Positions 1-11,650 of a DNA stretch of 64,000 nt are shown here, in pieces. A model generated the notes under the pieces. The model saw only the letters and a program-made list of their open reading frames with translations, was not told the origin of the DNA and ran no database searches. Within the stretch, counting starts at the first letter, position 1. Each line of letters starts with the position of its first letter. This DNA is from Favolaschia claudopus (taxonomy: Eukaryota; Basidiomycota; Agaricomycetes; Agaricales; Mycenaceae), in the NCBI GenBank assembly GCA_037176885.1, contig JAWWNJ010000186.1, positions 186,001 through 250,000 on the forward strand. Direction: 5' to 3'. The position numbers and the translations under genes are program-made.

Positions 1-415
1 TTGTGCCGTGTTCCCGAATGACGATCCGCATGGAGCCGAACTTCTCAAACAGGGTCAAGCCGAACCAAAGTGGTTTTACCCTCGTTTTCAGTCAATTTTG
101 GGCGCATTTTGAACAGTCTAAATTGCTACATTAAGCAGAAATTGGAGGCAAACAGGTCTGCAATTTCACCTTTTAAAAAGAGTGAGATCAAATGGCTTGC
201 ATTCAAGTTTGATCCATCGATGTGAGTTTCATTTTTCCGCCACGGGAGTGTGCTTGCCTTGCATTTTGATTTTTCAGACCTCGTTGCCTGTGGCTTCAAG
301 GATCATCTAGATTGATATGAGTGTGATCTAATCTGATTGAGTTCTGCCGAATGACGCATTTTCGACGCGTTCAAGATCGTCTTGAGATGGAGGCTTGTCA
401 CCGACTTCCGAATGC
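1..415. other. No recognisable feature
   Basis: I see no coding region, terminal repeat or RNA gene here. The stretch is AT-balanced spacer up to the sharp edge of the copia fragment. Confidence 0.5.
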
Positions 416-878
416 AAGGTCACTGCTGGCGACTCAAGCGTTCATTGTATGGTCTTAAACAAGCTGGGAGAACTTGGAACAGGACTTTTGACACAGAGAT
501 TCTAAAACTCGGATTTCATCGCTTGAATTCAGAGACCTGCCTTTATGTTTATAAAGAAGGCAAACAGACTTGTTTTGTTGTGGTCTATGTTGATGATCTT
601 CTTGTTGCTGCAACTTCTAAAGAATTCTCTTCCAAAGTCAAAAGAATGCTTTCATCTACTTTTAAGATGCGAGACCTAGGTCCAGCCAAATACCTCCTTG
701 GGATCGAGATCATTCGAAACCGTAACAAGCGCACCATTGCACTGAACCAGCGTCAGTATATTGACAAAGTCCTTTCTCGCTATGGCATGACAGACTGCAA
801 ACCTGTATTCACGCCTATGTCTACTGGAACCCCGCTCACAGAGAATGACCCTGATGACGACAGTATCATTACCCATAT
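416..878 (+). pseudogene. Internal Ty1/copia reverse transcriptase fragment
   Basis: This 463-bp segment is almost identical to the reverse complement of 29367-29829 inside the intact copia element of this window. It encodes the palm of the reverse transcriptase, including the SLYGLKQAGR stretch and the catalytic YVDD motif. One amino-acid change is visible (RNRN versus RNRK). Homology starts and stops abruptly on both sides: the copia ORF is left after the codons for HMAIVE would begin, and there is no LTR, primer site or terminal repeat nearby. A short ORF runs through it (382-903), but its ends are unrelated flanking DNA. It cannot be functional, since protease, integrase and RNase H are absent. 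The near identity implies a recent event. Possible routes are cDNA patching of a double-strand break or capture by another element; the sequence does not decide between them. Confidence 0.85.
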
Positions 879-2780
879 AGGTGGTCTGGACAGAGGCACA
901 TAGTTGCCTCCATTCACAACAAAAACAAGGATATTGAATGAGCAATTGTTATATTTCATCTGTAGATCAAAAACAAGGATATTAATTACTGGACCGCGTC
1001 CCTCCTTCCGGCGTACGTCAAAGTCAGGCGCTCGATGACAACAGCTTTCTGCGCAACTACTGATCAACAGAAAGCTTCGAAACGATGCTCAAAAGACTCA
1101 CCTCAGACTGTAGCGGCGCTGCGGTAGAACATCTGTGACAAGTACTAGTTAGCAAAGACGACACTATAAGATAGACGTCACCCCGATCCGCCACGTGGTT
1201 ATGTAAGCCAAAACATCATGTCAACAAAGTCCTTATAACTCTGGGCACAACAACATATTGATAATTCTAAGACCACCAAACTGTAGCTAAGAGGTCTATC
1301 TACCATTTGATGGAACGGATTCAGCCAATAATTCCTTGTTGAAAAGTTAAATATATTATCAGCGACTGGGTTCTGGGCCACCTTAGCATCTTTGGCCTCG
1401 TATCGGCTGAGGGAGGATACCTCACACCTACAGTGGTAGTCTAAAATATGTCCCTACATCCTAGAAGGTTTATCAGATTTTCTGGGGGGATCGAGAGAGA
1501 ATATTTGTTTATGAGATGTCTAAAAATAGGAAAACTGAGCTAGCGGGCCACCCACCTAGAATATTCCCTAGGGGTGTAAATTGTCCCTGTAAAGGACACG
1601 AGGCTATACATTGAGGTCTGAAGACCAGCTGTAAATCGCCAGAATGCCCGTTGGTATTGTGGTTGGAGGGCGCTGAGTCGGGTGCGAAACAGTGGTCTAA
1701 AAATAAGAATTCGGATTCACACGCCTACCTCCCGACAGAAAACCTCCCACACTGTGTGATTGACAGCTCGGTATCCCTTAAAAACTCACTTGCAGCAGCG
1801 CTCAGGCTCATACTCGAACCTACCGACTGCACGGAGGGAGATCTTGACTTGATCATGTTGAAATCACAAAATGGCCCACTACCTCGTCCGGCCCACTAGC
1901 CAGTCGCAGATAATAAGGTGATCTTTCCAAAAAAGGCAACCCATTCTAAAAAGCTTCCAAACTCAATTTCGACGTGTTTGGGCCCATCTTGCGAAAAATC
2001 CTTCCAACATTTGGCGGATTACATAAGCTTACATACACAGTACACGTGATATATCCGCGATCATAGACGCGACGCGACGCGCCATGTAAGCTTTGGAATA
2101 CACTGTTTAGTGTGAGGAAAGTATGACTCGGCCCTCCCTCTCAGATATGCTAGACCAGCACCAGGACTTAGTCATCTACTGTATCCTCTGTGTACCTTCC
2201 CCCCAACAGAGGTCAGACTGCGGATTGAACTAGGATTCAAACTTAGAGTCAGACATATGCAAGATGTATTTACTTAATGGGTGGGGCGGCCGGTGGCCCG
2301 AGAGCCTCCAGTTTCTTACTTAAGCTGTGAACCTCTCTTTTTTTTAAAAAAAGTTCCCAAGACCTCAAAATCGCAAACGGAGTAACAAGCCTTCAGGATT
2401 TGGCGGGTGGCTGTGCAAACGTAATGCTTATATAAGGGTGCTGACGTCTATCTTATGCCGAAGTCACTCACGGCCAGCGGAGAATCAGATACAAGGTGAA
2501 CTTGATGCAACTCGCCTGTGCTATGTACTCGGCCACCTTTTTAGCCGAGCTCGACACGGTGACACCGCACACCCGATCCACCATAGTCCCCAGGTAGCAT
2601 CGATTCATGGACCTGATGGTTTTCCTTGGAAACTGAGTAGTGAGAGGGAGATATTAGCTGAGATAGAGCGGACAGCGGCGGGGCCAATGGGGAGGAGAGT
2701 CCTGTGGGCGAAGATGACTTGGGTTGGACAGAAGGACCATCGTGGTGGGAGGAGAGTAGCGCTGTGCTGCAAACTCAATT
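879..2780. other. Intergenic, no supported gene
   Basis: Only short ORFs under 120 codons occur, none with a recognisable domain or splice context. A purine/pyrimidine run lies near 2336-2352. Confidence 0.45.
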
Positions 2781-2815
2781 GTTAATAACAATGCTATATA
2801 GCACATGTTATTAAC
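2781..2815. repeat. Nested palindrome
   Basis: Arms GTTAATAACA (2781-2790) and TGTTATTAAC (2806-2815) are exact reverse complements and enclose the perfect palindrome TGCTATATAGCA (2792-2803). It could form a small cruciform or hairpin. No gene boundary nearby gives it a role. Confidence 0.7.
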
Positions 2816-4257
2816 ATGTTATTAGCTGCTAGGCTGAGGACCGTCCAAAACCCCATGCTATTTATTGCTATAAATTCAAGCAGCACTGTGGGTGTCTGAG
2901 GGACCATCCTGCCATTCATTTGAGTGGACATGGAAGGATAGAAGGTTTAAATTCGATTTTCAATGAGATGGTGGAGAAATTTCCTTTTCTGGTGCTAATC
3001 GAGTCCAGCCGGCGCTTGCCGAGTCTCCGAATTGGGCTAATAGATCGAAATTTGTGTTCAGATGAGCATTCCTTGCTATAACAGCCTTCCAAGATGTTTT
3101 CTAGACATTTTCACAGAGGCATGTACCTCTTGCAGGTCATTCCCCCTGGATGTACGCCGCTAGACGATCAACTAAGCAGGCGAGATCAGGCCGAGTGGTG
3201 GCAGGAGGTCAATGGGGTCGCAGCGCATTGCCCTTCGCGAGTAAATTTAAATCATGCCGATTTTACCCTCGCATGTGGCTATGTCGCAAATTTATTTTTC
3301 TTGTTATCGCCCGATCGTACCCGATAGCAGCCCGACAGTGCCCGATCAGGACGCTATCGGGCAACTATCGAGGTGCAATCGGGCCACTATCGGGCACGGT
3401 GGGGTATATGCCAGTAATTGGCTGGAAACTGAGAGCTTGAATTTGGAACATCATCGGAGCCATAAGGGAAGTCAAAACTCACAGCCAAACGGTAGAAACG
3501 TCGTGACTCACTCACTGAGGTGTAGAACTAGTGGATACTCTGCAGCAGCGCCGACTTTCGATGGGGGTGCAATTCGCTAAACTAAGACGCCAAACAGGAA
3601 GGCAATCATATGTTTTAATCTGCCGCATGTGTTCCAAAAAAGGTAAACACTGTTAAATTGATGGTATTTTGAAGATTAATTCACTCACCCACTGTGTGAT
3701 AGCTTACCCCAAGTTTATATCATGAAAGTTGTAGCAAACACACTGTAAATGAACCCTTCATCGCTCAAAGTTCCTTGACCATCGTAATTTGTGGGAAAAA
3801 ACGCCGAATTCGGTTACTTTTGGTAACTGCGAGTATATGACGCACAAAAAATTCAGACCACTTTTTTTTTCTGAGTCTTTCTATGTGGTTTTCTCACCAA
3901 ACGGGACACTTTTCAAAAATTTCGGAGGAAAATCTGGCCAGCACTGCCACAGGATAGTCATCTCGGCACGCTTCGGCAGCTCGCTTAACGGTGGGACCTG
4001 TCAACCTGTGGCGCGATGGGTGACAGGCAGTGTGGAAGGTGGTTTTCAAAGCGAAAACCAAAATTTCAGAGCAGAAACAGCGAGAATGGCTAGTCCGAGT
4101 CTCGGAAACCCAGACGTTTAGCCGGAATCCGAGAGGGCTCGGAGCTCTTTCCAGCTCTCTTTCCTGATCTGTGATTACTACCGAAATACTACAGTACAAT
4201 GAGCGTTTGACGTTTGAAGGTGATGGGAAAATGGGCGGCTAAACCGTAAAATGGTCA
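2816..4257. other. Intergenic with a GCCCGAT motif cluster
   Basis: No gene is supported. Between 3309 and 3396 the motif GCCCGAT and its complement ATCGGGC occur at least five times in both orientations, resembling the subterminal repeats of a transposon whose ends I cannot identify. Confidence 0.4.
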
Positions 4258-4509
4258 TGGACGACAGGCATACGTCACATGATTCTGATCTCCGCCAAAT
4301 CCGCGGCATCAAATGTGATTTTGCCCGACTCTGCGCCTAATGGCGGTCGAGTATGGGGCTAAATCAAAAATCCGGTACCAAGGAACTGATCCCAGAGACC
4401 TTTTCTACAATTCTGTGGCACCACTTTTGCCGATTTTGGCCGAGAAAAAGTGGCATTAACTTTTTGATCCCAAAGTGCTCAAAACCATGTGACGTATGCC
4501 TGTCGTCCA
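4258..4509. mobile_element. MITE-like element, 252 bp
   Basis: The ends are inverted copies of TGGACGACAGGCATACGTCA, and the match continues into CATG. There is no coding capacity. The family is unknown, and I could not define a clear target duplication. Confidence 0.65.
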
Positions 4510-5922
4510 CGAGCCCTACCTAAGTACCTTACCATAACCCCCTCTCGCTTCACCCCGTCGACTTTACTTGCTCGCGCCCGCCGCCAACTGCAGGATTATG
4601 CCTCCGGAGGGTGGTGAAGTGAGCGCTCTCAACAGCTCCCGCAAGATGCGCGGCGGCGCGCAGCTACCGAATGCGGCTACAATTCAAATATGTCCCCCGC
4701 CTCCCTCCGTCCCCAAAATAAGTTCAAGCTTGTCCTCCTTGTATCCCCACTGCTCTCCCCACAAAAACAGCAAGTAAATGTGAACCACAGTGTGCGACTC
4801 CGCGTTCTTATGACGTGTCAGATGAAGACTCTGCGACGACCGTCAATTATAAGGCCAAGAGGTTGGACGAGGGTCTGCTTTAAGCTTAAGGTGAGTTACC
4901 ACAGCCTGCCTTTCGTTTCTCTCTGGCTGATAACCGTGGGCGACTGCTGTCCCGCCTCCGGCCCTCCGCTCGCACCCGCGTCTCTGTACTTCCCACATCC
5001 GCCACCATTATTGTTTCCGCCCATCCCCCAAGCTCTTGCTAGCTCAGCCCATGCTCCTAGTTCTGATGATGGAATCTTTGTCGTTCTTAGGTGTACAATA
5101 TCTCTCGCAAATGCGTGTAATCTACTCTCTAAGCAGGGTGCTCATAATTGCATCCAAGTTGCATCCAAGTATCTTTTGTTTGTATTGAATATTCCCGAAC
5201 TGACGAGGTTTTCACTGTGGTATCTACCTGTCTAACTAAGCCTTTTGTAACCGTATGTAGTCGTTCGTATACATTGTGCCATCGTTTCTTCGGCCTATCA
5301 ACTTGCTCGAGCAGGAAATGGGTCGCGCAAGACATATCTGCAAGTGCTGCCAATTATCACTGAATTTTGAGTATAAAGATGTACCAAAGACTGTAATAAC
5401 ACTTTTCAGGGCAGTTGTGGCCTCAACAGGCAAAAGAATGCGTAGCAGACGGACAGGCAAGACGGATGTGGTGGACATTGACATGTACTCCAGTGCGTGG
5501 CAATCATGAACGAGCCTTGAGCGCTTGTTGCTGACTGCTTTCCAGCAAATCTGTTAACCGTTACTCTCTGCATTTTAGAGGTTATTCCCCGTGCCAGTGC
5601 CACCAGAAGCACACCGGCCTGTGTGCTCAGGAATCGAATATAGATAGGATTCACGAGTGGAGCTTGGTTGGAGGTCTGGGAAAAACCTGAAAAATGCTAA
5701 CTAAATGTTTAGGATCAGCCATCTTCTGTTCCAAGGTCCGTCTGTGTTTTAGCAGTAGTTTGCACAGCAGGTACTCTACAATAATATCGATTTCACCAAC
5801 AGTGGCTATACTGGCTCTTGTCGCTTTGAAATTCTATCCCGAGAAGAACTGCCTACTTCCCAACTTCCCACAAGAGACTGAAGGATGTTCAGGATCGCTC
5901 CTACAAGACAATACGAATCGAG
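4510..5922 (+). other. Probable decayed 5' part of a hAT element
   Basis: Several short open stretches on the plus strand have plausible 50-60 bp introns and an acidic, serine-rich frame (around 4769-4882), upstream of the recognisable hAT exons. I could not link them into one reading frame, so this is only an inference from position. Confidence 0.25.
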
Positions 5923-6613
5923 ATGGACCATCAAATCTTCGATAAGCTGCAAGAGGCTGTATTGAATCCATCTCGCTCGAAGGAATGGTTTGGGCTCGCT
6001 GAGCAAGCGATTAACACTCCATACGCACTTGGAGACCACCCCGACATGTTATCCAACACCCTCATAAGGAAACGCACTGTACTCGCCTCGCCAACTCGTC
6101 CAACATATGACACCTGGGCTGATGAAATTCTCGGCATCGAAGCGCCTGCCGCAGAGGCGGGAGAGGATAGCATAGACGACGAGATAGCTGCCTACCTCAT
6201 TGATCCGCGAACTGGCTTGAGCACACTGAACTTTTGGGAGGTGGGCTTCGCATTTCACCCGCGTAGCATTGATCGTAAACATTAATCCTCTGCAGGAAAA
6301 TCAACACCGTTATCGCAGATTGTTTGCACTGGCTCTGGATATTCTGCCGATACAGGGATCGTCCGTACCCTGTGAGCGTGCCTTCTCCTCAAGCGCTGAA
6401 ACCGACACACGAAGACGCAATCGCACAGCCCCGGAGCTGATGGAAGCCCTGCAAGTGCTCAAACACTTTATCAAGCAAGGCAATTCTCTCGACTTTACTG
6501 CTGGAACAAGCAAGGAGGAGGAAGTGAAATGGCTGGAGGAGCTCATGGCCGAACAGAGCGCTATTCCGGGGGATATCCAATCTTTCATCGCTTCGTTATT
6601 CACGGACCAGTAG
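5923..6613 (+). pseudogene. hAT transposase, C-terminal exons
   Basis: Two exons (about 5923-6240 and 6296-6613) are separated by a 55-bp GT-AG intron at 6241-6295, and splicing joins LNFWE to ENQHRYRRLF in frame. The second exon holds the hallmark hAT C-terminal dimerisation region: a tryptophan-containing entry, a run like LFALALDILPIQ, then SSVPCERAFSSS and a RRNR/LMEALQVLKHF helix. In known hAT enzymes this region mediates dimerisation and supplies part of the RNase H-like catalytic core. The N-terminal zinc finger and the first two catalytic aspartate regions are not recognisable upstream, so this copy is probably a truncated or decayed transposase. It ends in a TAG stop at 6611-6613. 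No 8-bp target duplication or TIR could be assigned. Confidence 0.8.
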
Positions 6614-7252
6614 AATCGCAATAAAGCGTCAATATTCTTGAATTGAATGACTACAGATAGTAGCAATAGTGTGATACTTGAAATCTGAGACAACGCCGCA
6701 GCTTGGAGAGAACTAGTGGGCAACGCAACACATCGACTCCGATTGAACACGCAACACCGAATCTACAAGTTGTCGTCAGGCAGAGACAGAGATATGAGGT
6801 TCTCAACGCCGTACCTCGACAAAGCATTCACATAAAACGATGTTCGCCACCTCGCCATCTCTTATTTACGTCCTTCACTGAGTCCAAAGCGACGATTCAG
6901 TCCCGCCGCGTCGTGTGCGAGAAATTGTGGCTGGAGAACTTGAAGCCCTGAGTGTTTCACCGTGGAGAAACGGCTGTGACTAGCCAAAGAGAGTATCAAG
7001 AACCTCCGTGTAGACTTGGTCCAGATTGGCGCGTCGGAAGTCGTTGCTTTGAGAAGTTTCGAGCCGTCGTGCTGACGCGTGTACGAGAGGCGTCGCGCCC
7101 CCAGATTAGCGGGATATGGGGCTGCGTCGTGGCAACAATGCAAGGCACCGAGTGTTTTGAGACAGCGAACAGTGCAGAGGAGGGTCGGAGGAGAGCGCAC
7201 AAGGCCAGGGAAGCGCAAAAGGACAAACTTCCGTTTTGGGTCTCTAAGCTGT
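6614..7252. other. Intergenic
   Basis: No recognisable gene. Overlapping ORFs on both strands give no domain signal. Confidence 0.4.
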
Positions 7253-7378
7253 AGCTTCGAGCCAAGCCGAGCTAAAGCCGACATAAGCCGACGGCTCCGA
7301 TGCGGCTCGGCTTTCTCAATTAGGCAACGGCTTCGAGAGCCATCAAAAGCCGCGCGAACCGTAGCCGAGCCGTGGCAA
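7253..7378. repeat. AGCCG-rich motif cluster
   Basis: AAGCCGA, GAGCCG and their complement CGGCT recur about ten times in 125 bp at loose 10-12 bp spacing and in both orientations. This is typical of transposase-binding subterminal arrays, but the parent element is not identified. Confidence 0.5.
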
Positions 7379-8144
7379 CACTACTAGAAAATACTGTACC
7401 GTCTCGACCAAGTGTTCACATGGGTAACGGCCGCCTGTGAACTGAACAAAATTGCGCACCGTAACGCGTAACGGCGCGTTTTTGGGCCAGAAATGGTCAA
7501 AAAATCCCAAGTTTTTCTCGGCCGGCAGCTGCCGAGCACTGCCTACCATATATGGTAGTTTTGATGTGATTGCCACTCGGGGGGCAAATTGTGGCCCGAT
7601 ACTGATGGCGGTGGACAAAAATAAAAAAAAAATAAAGAAAATAAAGAAACGAAAATATTGCGGGAGATTGAGGGAGATTCGGGCATCTCGGGGACATTTC
7701 TCGGGACCCATTTTCGGCTGACATCGGCTGACACGTTACGGCTTGCCGTCTTTGGTCAGATACTGAAATAAAGCGGAGAAAATACTCATCTTAGGGTCAA
7801 AAAGTCTGAGATAAAGGGAGGATTGTCCTTCAGGGTGTCAAAGACCTCCTACATATCTGCTGCGCTTTACCTGCTCTGGTTGTTGATCAATTTACTCACA
7901 TCAGCTGCTCAGATACTGACCGGAGTTTGAAATAAGGATCAATCACGAAAGCCGCACGTGTTGGTCGGGCACAACAACAACCGACACGACACACCGCATT
8001 AGGACGGGTTACATAAGGCCTCAAAGCCGACACATTCTGATCAAAGGCGACACATTCCGCGATTTTTGACAGTTCCGCGGAGATGGGATCAACATGGATC
8101 AATTATAACAATGACTGCCGAAGGCCAAAAGAACGCGGTATCGA
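7379..8144. other. Intergenic
   Basis: No gene is supported. The palindromic motif CCGTAACGCGTAACGG lies near 7459, and an A-rich run lies at 7617-7650. Confidence 0.4.
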
Positions 8145-8176
8145 GGAGTTAGGGCAAGCGGAGCGGCCCTAACTCC
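8145..8176. repeat. Perfect 11-bp stem hairpin
   Basis: GGAGTTAGGGC (8145-8155) is repeated as its exact complement GCCCTAACTCC (8166-8176) around a 10-base loop. It sits directly in front of the telomere-like minisatellite and shares the TTAGGG core, so one copy of that motif is inverted here. Confidence 0.7.
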
Positions 8177-8185
8177 GGGAATCCA

Positions 8186-8409
8186 CAGGGTTAGTGGTTA
8201 GGAAGGTTAGGGGGCTTAGGGTTAGGCAGGTTAGGGTTAGGCTTGGTTAGGGCATGGGACATAGAAAAAAGGTTAGGCTGGTTAGGGTTGGTCACTCATT
8301 CAGGTTGGTTAGGATGGTTCGGGTTGGTTAGGAAGGTTAGGTTGTTAGGAAGGTTAGGATTGGTTAGGAAGGTTAGGATTGGTTAGGAAGGTTAGGGTTG
8401 GTTAGGTTA
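8186..8409 (+). repeat. Telomere-like GGTTAGG minisatellite
   Basis: About 220 bp are dominated by GGTTAGG, TTAGGG and GGTTAGGAA units, all with the G-rich strand on plus. The last part (8344-8400) is an orderly 19-bp tandem, GTTAGGAAGGTTAGGATTG, in three copies. TTAGGG is the usual telomeric repeat of filamentous fungi, but exact tandem TTAGGG is limited to pairs here, so this is a degenerate interstitial array or an independent minisatellite, not a chromosome end. Confidence 0.75.
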
Positions 8410-10106
8410 GATAAAAAAAGTCCAGCGGCCGGCATGGGAGACCATCAACATTGCCGGGAAAGCCGAAACAGATCATTGCCGACGTGTCGGTTTAGTAATG
8501 TGCCGGTTGTTGTATATACTCGGGGTTCAACTTCCGTTGCAACGACTTTCTTTCGTTTCGCCAGACCCGGCAATGTTTCCGCTGTGAGTTGAAGAGCCAC
8601 TGTTGATCTTGCGATTCTATTGAAGCTAATTCAGTCCAACTTCCTCAATTCACCCAGGAAATTGGGAGGATTGTCAATGACCACAATGATGTCGTCGTCG
8701 AAGCTTGCAAGCTAGCGGTTAGATTTTCCATTGAAAATTCCATTTACCTTGGCTGTTGTAAAGCTCTAGTTCAACATGTCCGGTTTCAATACTCGCCAAG
8801 GTCCGCAGAGAAGAACCCAGAAACTGGGAATATTTGCCATAACTTACAACTGAGCTCAATCAAGTTGGCGTGCGTTGAGTTGCGTCAGAAGTTTGTTTTC
8901 CCCTCCACCTCTTCGATGTAAATGTCTCTCCCATACTAACCTGTGCAAAGGCAGACATCCAGCTATTTTTAATCAAGAACACACCTCCATTGTGTGCCTT
9001 CAGCCACTTAACCAAGAAACCTTCTGGCATCTTGCGTGCATTAACTCAGTACCAGTCGGAATCCCTACATTGTATGCCTTAATATGCAATGCTCAGACAT
9101 GTTATAGCCGTCTTTGGGGACCTCTCGGCCGCTGCGTTCTCGAATTCGACACATTGGTGTGCCTCGCAATTCATCTGGAGTGCGCCGTGAGGGGATGACA
9201 ACAGTCAAATTTAACAGGTAATTTCTGTCAACCCAGGATCGATATCTCTGAGCTTTATTATTGTGTACTGATTATTGAACGCACAACATTTTCGGTCCAG
9301 GACCGTCGCAACGCAGTGTTTACTACCCATAGTCAATTCGCACATCCTCAATGCTCGTCCAACACATCTGATTTATTCTATGCTGCTTTACTGTATAACA
9401 GAGCCGAGACATTCAATTTGGTGCGTTCATTCTCTGTCATTTAATTTCCCTGTTCATTCACTCCTTGTGTCGGGCTTGTCTTAGGCATCTACAATTGGAT
9501 TACAACAGACTACAGTATTGCTTCGCGGTATCATATCCGCGCGAGCTGGACAATTAGCCGCTATATTCATATTCATATTGTTGTTTCATAGATTAGAATT
9601 TTGGTGCGATCCCCAAGCAGCGCCATGAATTCATATTTGAATTCTTCAATTCGAGGTACGCGGTTCAGAAGTTAAGGCTTGAAAGATCTGGATGCTCGAG
9701 CTTCACAGGATGTTTTGAAATCGGATCCTCTGTACTTAATATTGAGAAACTAAATTGCCCCGGTAGACTCGCGTCTCTTTGTGACTCTAGTGCTCGCCTT
9801 CTCCTTCTCTTCTATTTTGATGGTCCTAAAGTATATGTACTCCAGCAAACACACTTTCACTAAACACACGAAACAAACAGTTCAACTTCGGTGTGGTCGG
9901 AAATATTAATGGCCGAGAATCTGTCAAACTTGACAGTGGGATTGATCGGGCCGGCATTTAAACTCCGCTCAGTATCAGTACATATGAGACACATCGAAGA
10001 GCCCGTCACCATTATAGTATTTCGATCAATTCGCCACGCACGTGATGGGAGGAGCTTGGGGGGAGCAAGCTCCCCCCCCTTTTGTCTGAGGATCCCTAAA
10101 ACCGTA
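8410..10106. other. Intergenic
   Basis: No recognisable gene. A weak inverted pair built on CATTGCCGGG lies at about 8449-8578. A GC-rich hairpin (GGGGGGAGC, loop AA, GCTCCCCCC) lies at 10058-10077. Confidence 0.4.
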
Positions 10107-10504
10107 TGGTGAACTGCTCCAGCTCCTGGTTCACGCGCTCGGTCTGGCCATCGGTCTGCGGGTGGTAGGCGGTAGACGTGGCGGGCATAATACCAACAAG
10201 GCGCCACAGCTCTGTGGTGAACTCGGCAATGAACTGGGTGCCGCGATCCGAGATGTAAATACTTCTCGGGGATGATGGCGCTCCTTCCAGGAAGTGCCGC
10301 CACTCCTCGAGGGCGCGGATGATTGCGAGCATCTCATTGTCGTGTATCTCGTAAGTCCGCTGCACGTCGTTCAGGCTGCCGCTCTTCGAGTAAAACGCCA
10401 CTGGGTGCCACTTGTTGTCGGTACCGAGCTGCGACAGGACTGCTCCGGTCGCATGGTCAGACGAGTCGGCTTCCAGGCAGTACGGACAAGTCGGGTCATA
10501 CTCA
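10107..10504 (-). pseudogene. Ty3/gypsy RNase H-integrase deletion fragment
   Basis: Reading on minus from 10504, the frame gives a Ty3-type RNase H start (EADSSDHATGAVLSQLG, with the catalytic Asp), then AFYSKSGSLNDVQRTYEIHD and EMLAIIRALEEWRHFLEG (EMLA supplies a conserved Glu). It then jumps without a stop into the integrase core: SDRGTQFIAEF and AYHPQTDGQTERVNQELEQ, which carry the second Asp and the Glu of DDE. The end of RNase H, the HHCC zinc finger and the first integrase Asp are missing. An internal deletion therefore fused two domains in frame near 10280. The fragment ends at once in unrelated DNA on the left and at a TIR element on the right. It is unrelated in detail to the gypsy element at 20-40 kb, whose integrase reads PEGNAPIERAH. 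Confidence 0.85.
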
Positions 10505-10513
10505 GTGGCTCTA

Positions 10514-10625
10514 CAGTGGCGGCGGGATCTGATGCCACCCCTAAAAATAGAACTGCCTATTTCTGGAGCTTTTGATGCAAATGGAGTCGATTGGGGTCAC
10601 ATCAATTTTTTGGGGGTGGCATCAG
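10514..10625. mobile_element. Truncated copy of the CAGTGGCGGCG MITE
   Basis: The segment begins TA|CAGTGGCGGCGGG and matches, in opposite orientation, the 126-bp MITE at 15467-15592. The right end stops after GGCATCAG and lacks the last bases of the terminal repeat, so one end is deleted. Family traits (TA target, CAGT terminus) fit Tc1/mariner-type elements. Confidence 0.75.
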
Positions 10626-11219
10626 TGCTGTTGAACTCGTGGAGAAGGTTGAACACGAAGCTCCGCTGTGGGAAAAAGTCATGGGCAAGAAGTCACAGGC
10701 AAGTGCCTATCTCGCAGCATGGAAGCGAGATACCGCGGCCATCTATGTACGCCATAAAAACCGCAATGTCAGCTCTGTTTAGACCAGTAACTAGGCTCGC
10801 AGTTTATTTGGTAAATCTATATTGGCAGGTTGCTAGGAAGGAAATCGATCCAAGTGAGGGTAATTCGGAGGGATTTTGGTGCAATTGGGGGAAATTCCCG
10901 CGGGAGGCTTTTCCTGATGAACACAGGGAGGAGGATGGCTCAGACGAAGAAGGAGCAGAGGAGCCAGTGGGGAGTGTGGACAGTGACGACGAAGAATAAT
11001 GGCGTCCACGCCACGACAACACCACGCGTCGCGGCCCGGAGACCGTCCCAAAACTGCGTACCCAAACTCCAAACAAACTCCAAACCACCGGAGTTCTGGG
11101 TCTGATGGCGGATTGATGGCGGACTCGCGGACATTGCAGCTACCTGACTCCAACCATGTCGATGCACCAATATAGCTGAATAAAATTACCTGCACCTATC
11201 TATGTCTAACCAACAGGCT
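10626..11219. other. Unassigned stretch with an acidic ORF
   Basis: A plus-strand frame ending at 10999 has a strongly acidic tail (EEDGSDEEGAEEPVGS then SDDEE). Its upstream part runs into the MITE, so it may be the last exon of a lost gene. No domain was recognised. Confidence 0.3.
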
Positions 11220-11650
11220 CCAACCTAATCCTTGCAATGTACTGAAGTTTGTTGGGTCAATAGCGTTTAGTGCATTCCCTCCTTTGGAGAACTGGAGAGT
11301 CGGCTCTTTGACACACTATGTGCGGCTGAATGAGTGAACTAAGAACTAGATGAACCCGGCATACCTCAAGGACGTCCCGGAGATCTGCTGCGAGGTTCCA
11401 TTGATCGTTCGTCAGTTTGTAGGCCTTGAGATTCAGATCTTTGTCCTTCATGGGCGCGCGCACCGGTTGCTCGAGAATGAGGGCGGTATCCAAGGAGTCA
11501 TAGTCCGAATTCCAACGCGACGCACATCGGCGGGCCAGCGTCTGGGTCTGTCCCACAATTGTCGGATCGTTATCGACAATTTTTGCGAAGGCAGTGGCGA
11601 CCGGACTTGAGTCGTGGATTTTTCGCGCCAGACCGCAGACCTCCATACGT
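11220..11650 (-). pseudogene. hAT transposase internal exons
   Basis: On minus, 11646-11365 encodes ARRCASRWNSDYDSL, then LTNDQWNLAADLRDVLE. This is the conserved hAT sequence in which a tryptophan-asparagine-serine motif is followed by the alpha-helical insertion region. A 49-bp GT-AG intron (11316-11364) follows, and the next exon reads VKEPTLQFSKGGNALNA, matching the KEPT-x2-FS region expected next in fungal hAT enzymes. The catalytic RNase H segments before and after are absent, so it is a fragment. It differs in position within the protein from the hAT piece at 5.9-6.6 kb and lies on the other strand. The two could derive from one scattered element or from two copies. Confidence 0.75.

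Noticed and set aside
8186..8409. Chromosome end (telomere)
   Set aside because: The array is short, degenerate and flanked on both sides by ordinary sequence.
10040..10082. GC-rich hairpin, similar to one at about 52974-52992
   Set aside because: The match is limited to a G-run/C-run palindrome with no shared flanks, so it is not evidence for a common element or a terminator.
10412..10999. 195-codon plus-strand ORF with acidic tail
   Set aside because: Its first third is antisense to the gypsy fragment and its next part is MITE sequence, so it is not one gene.
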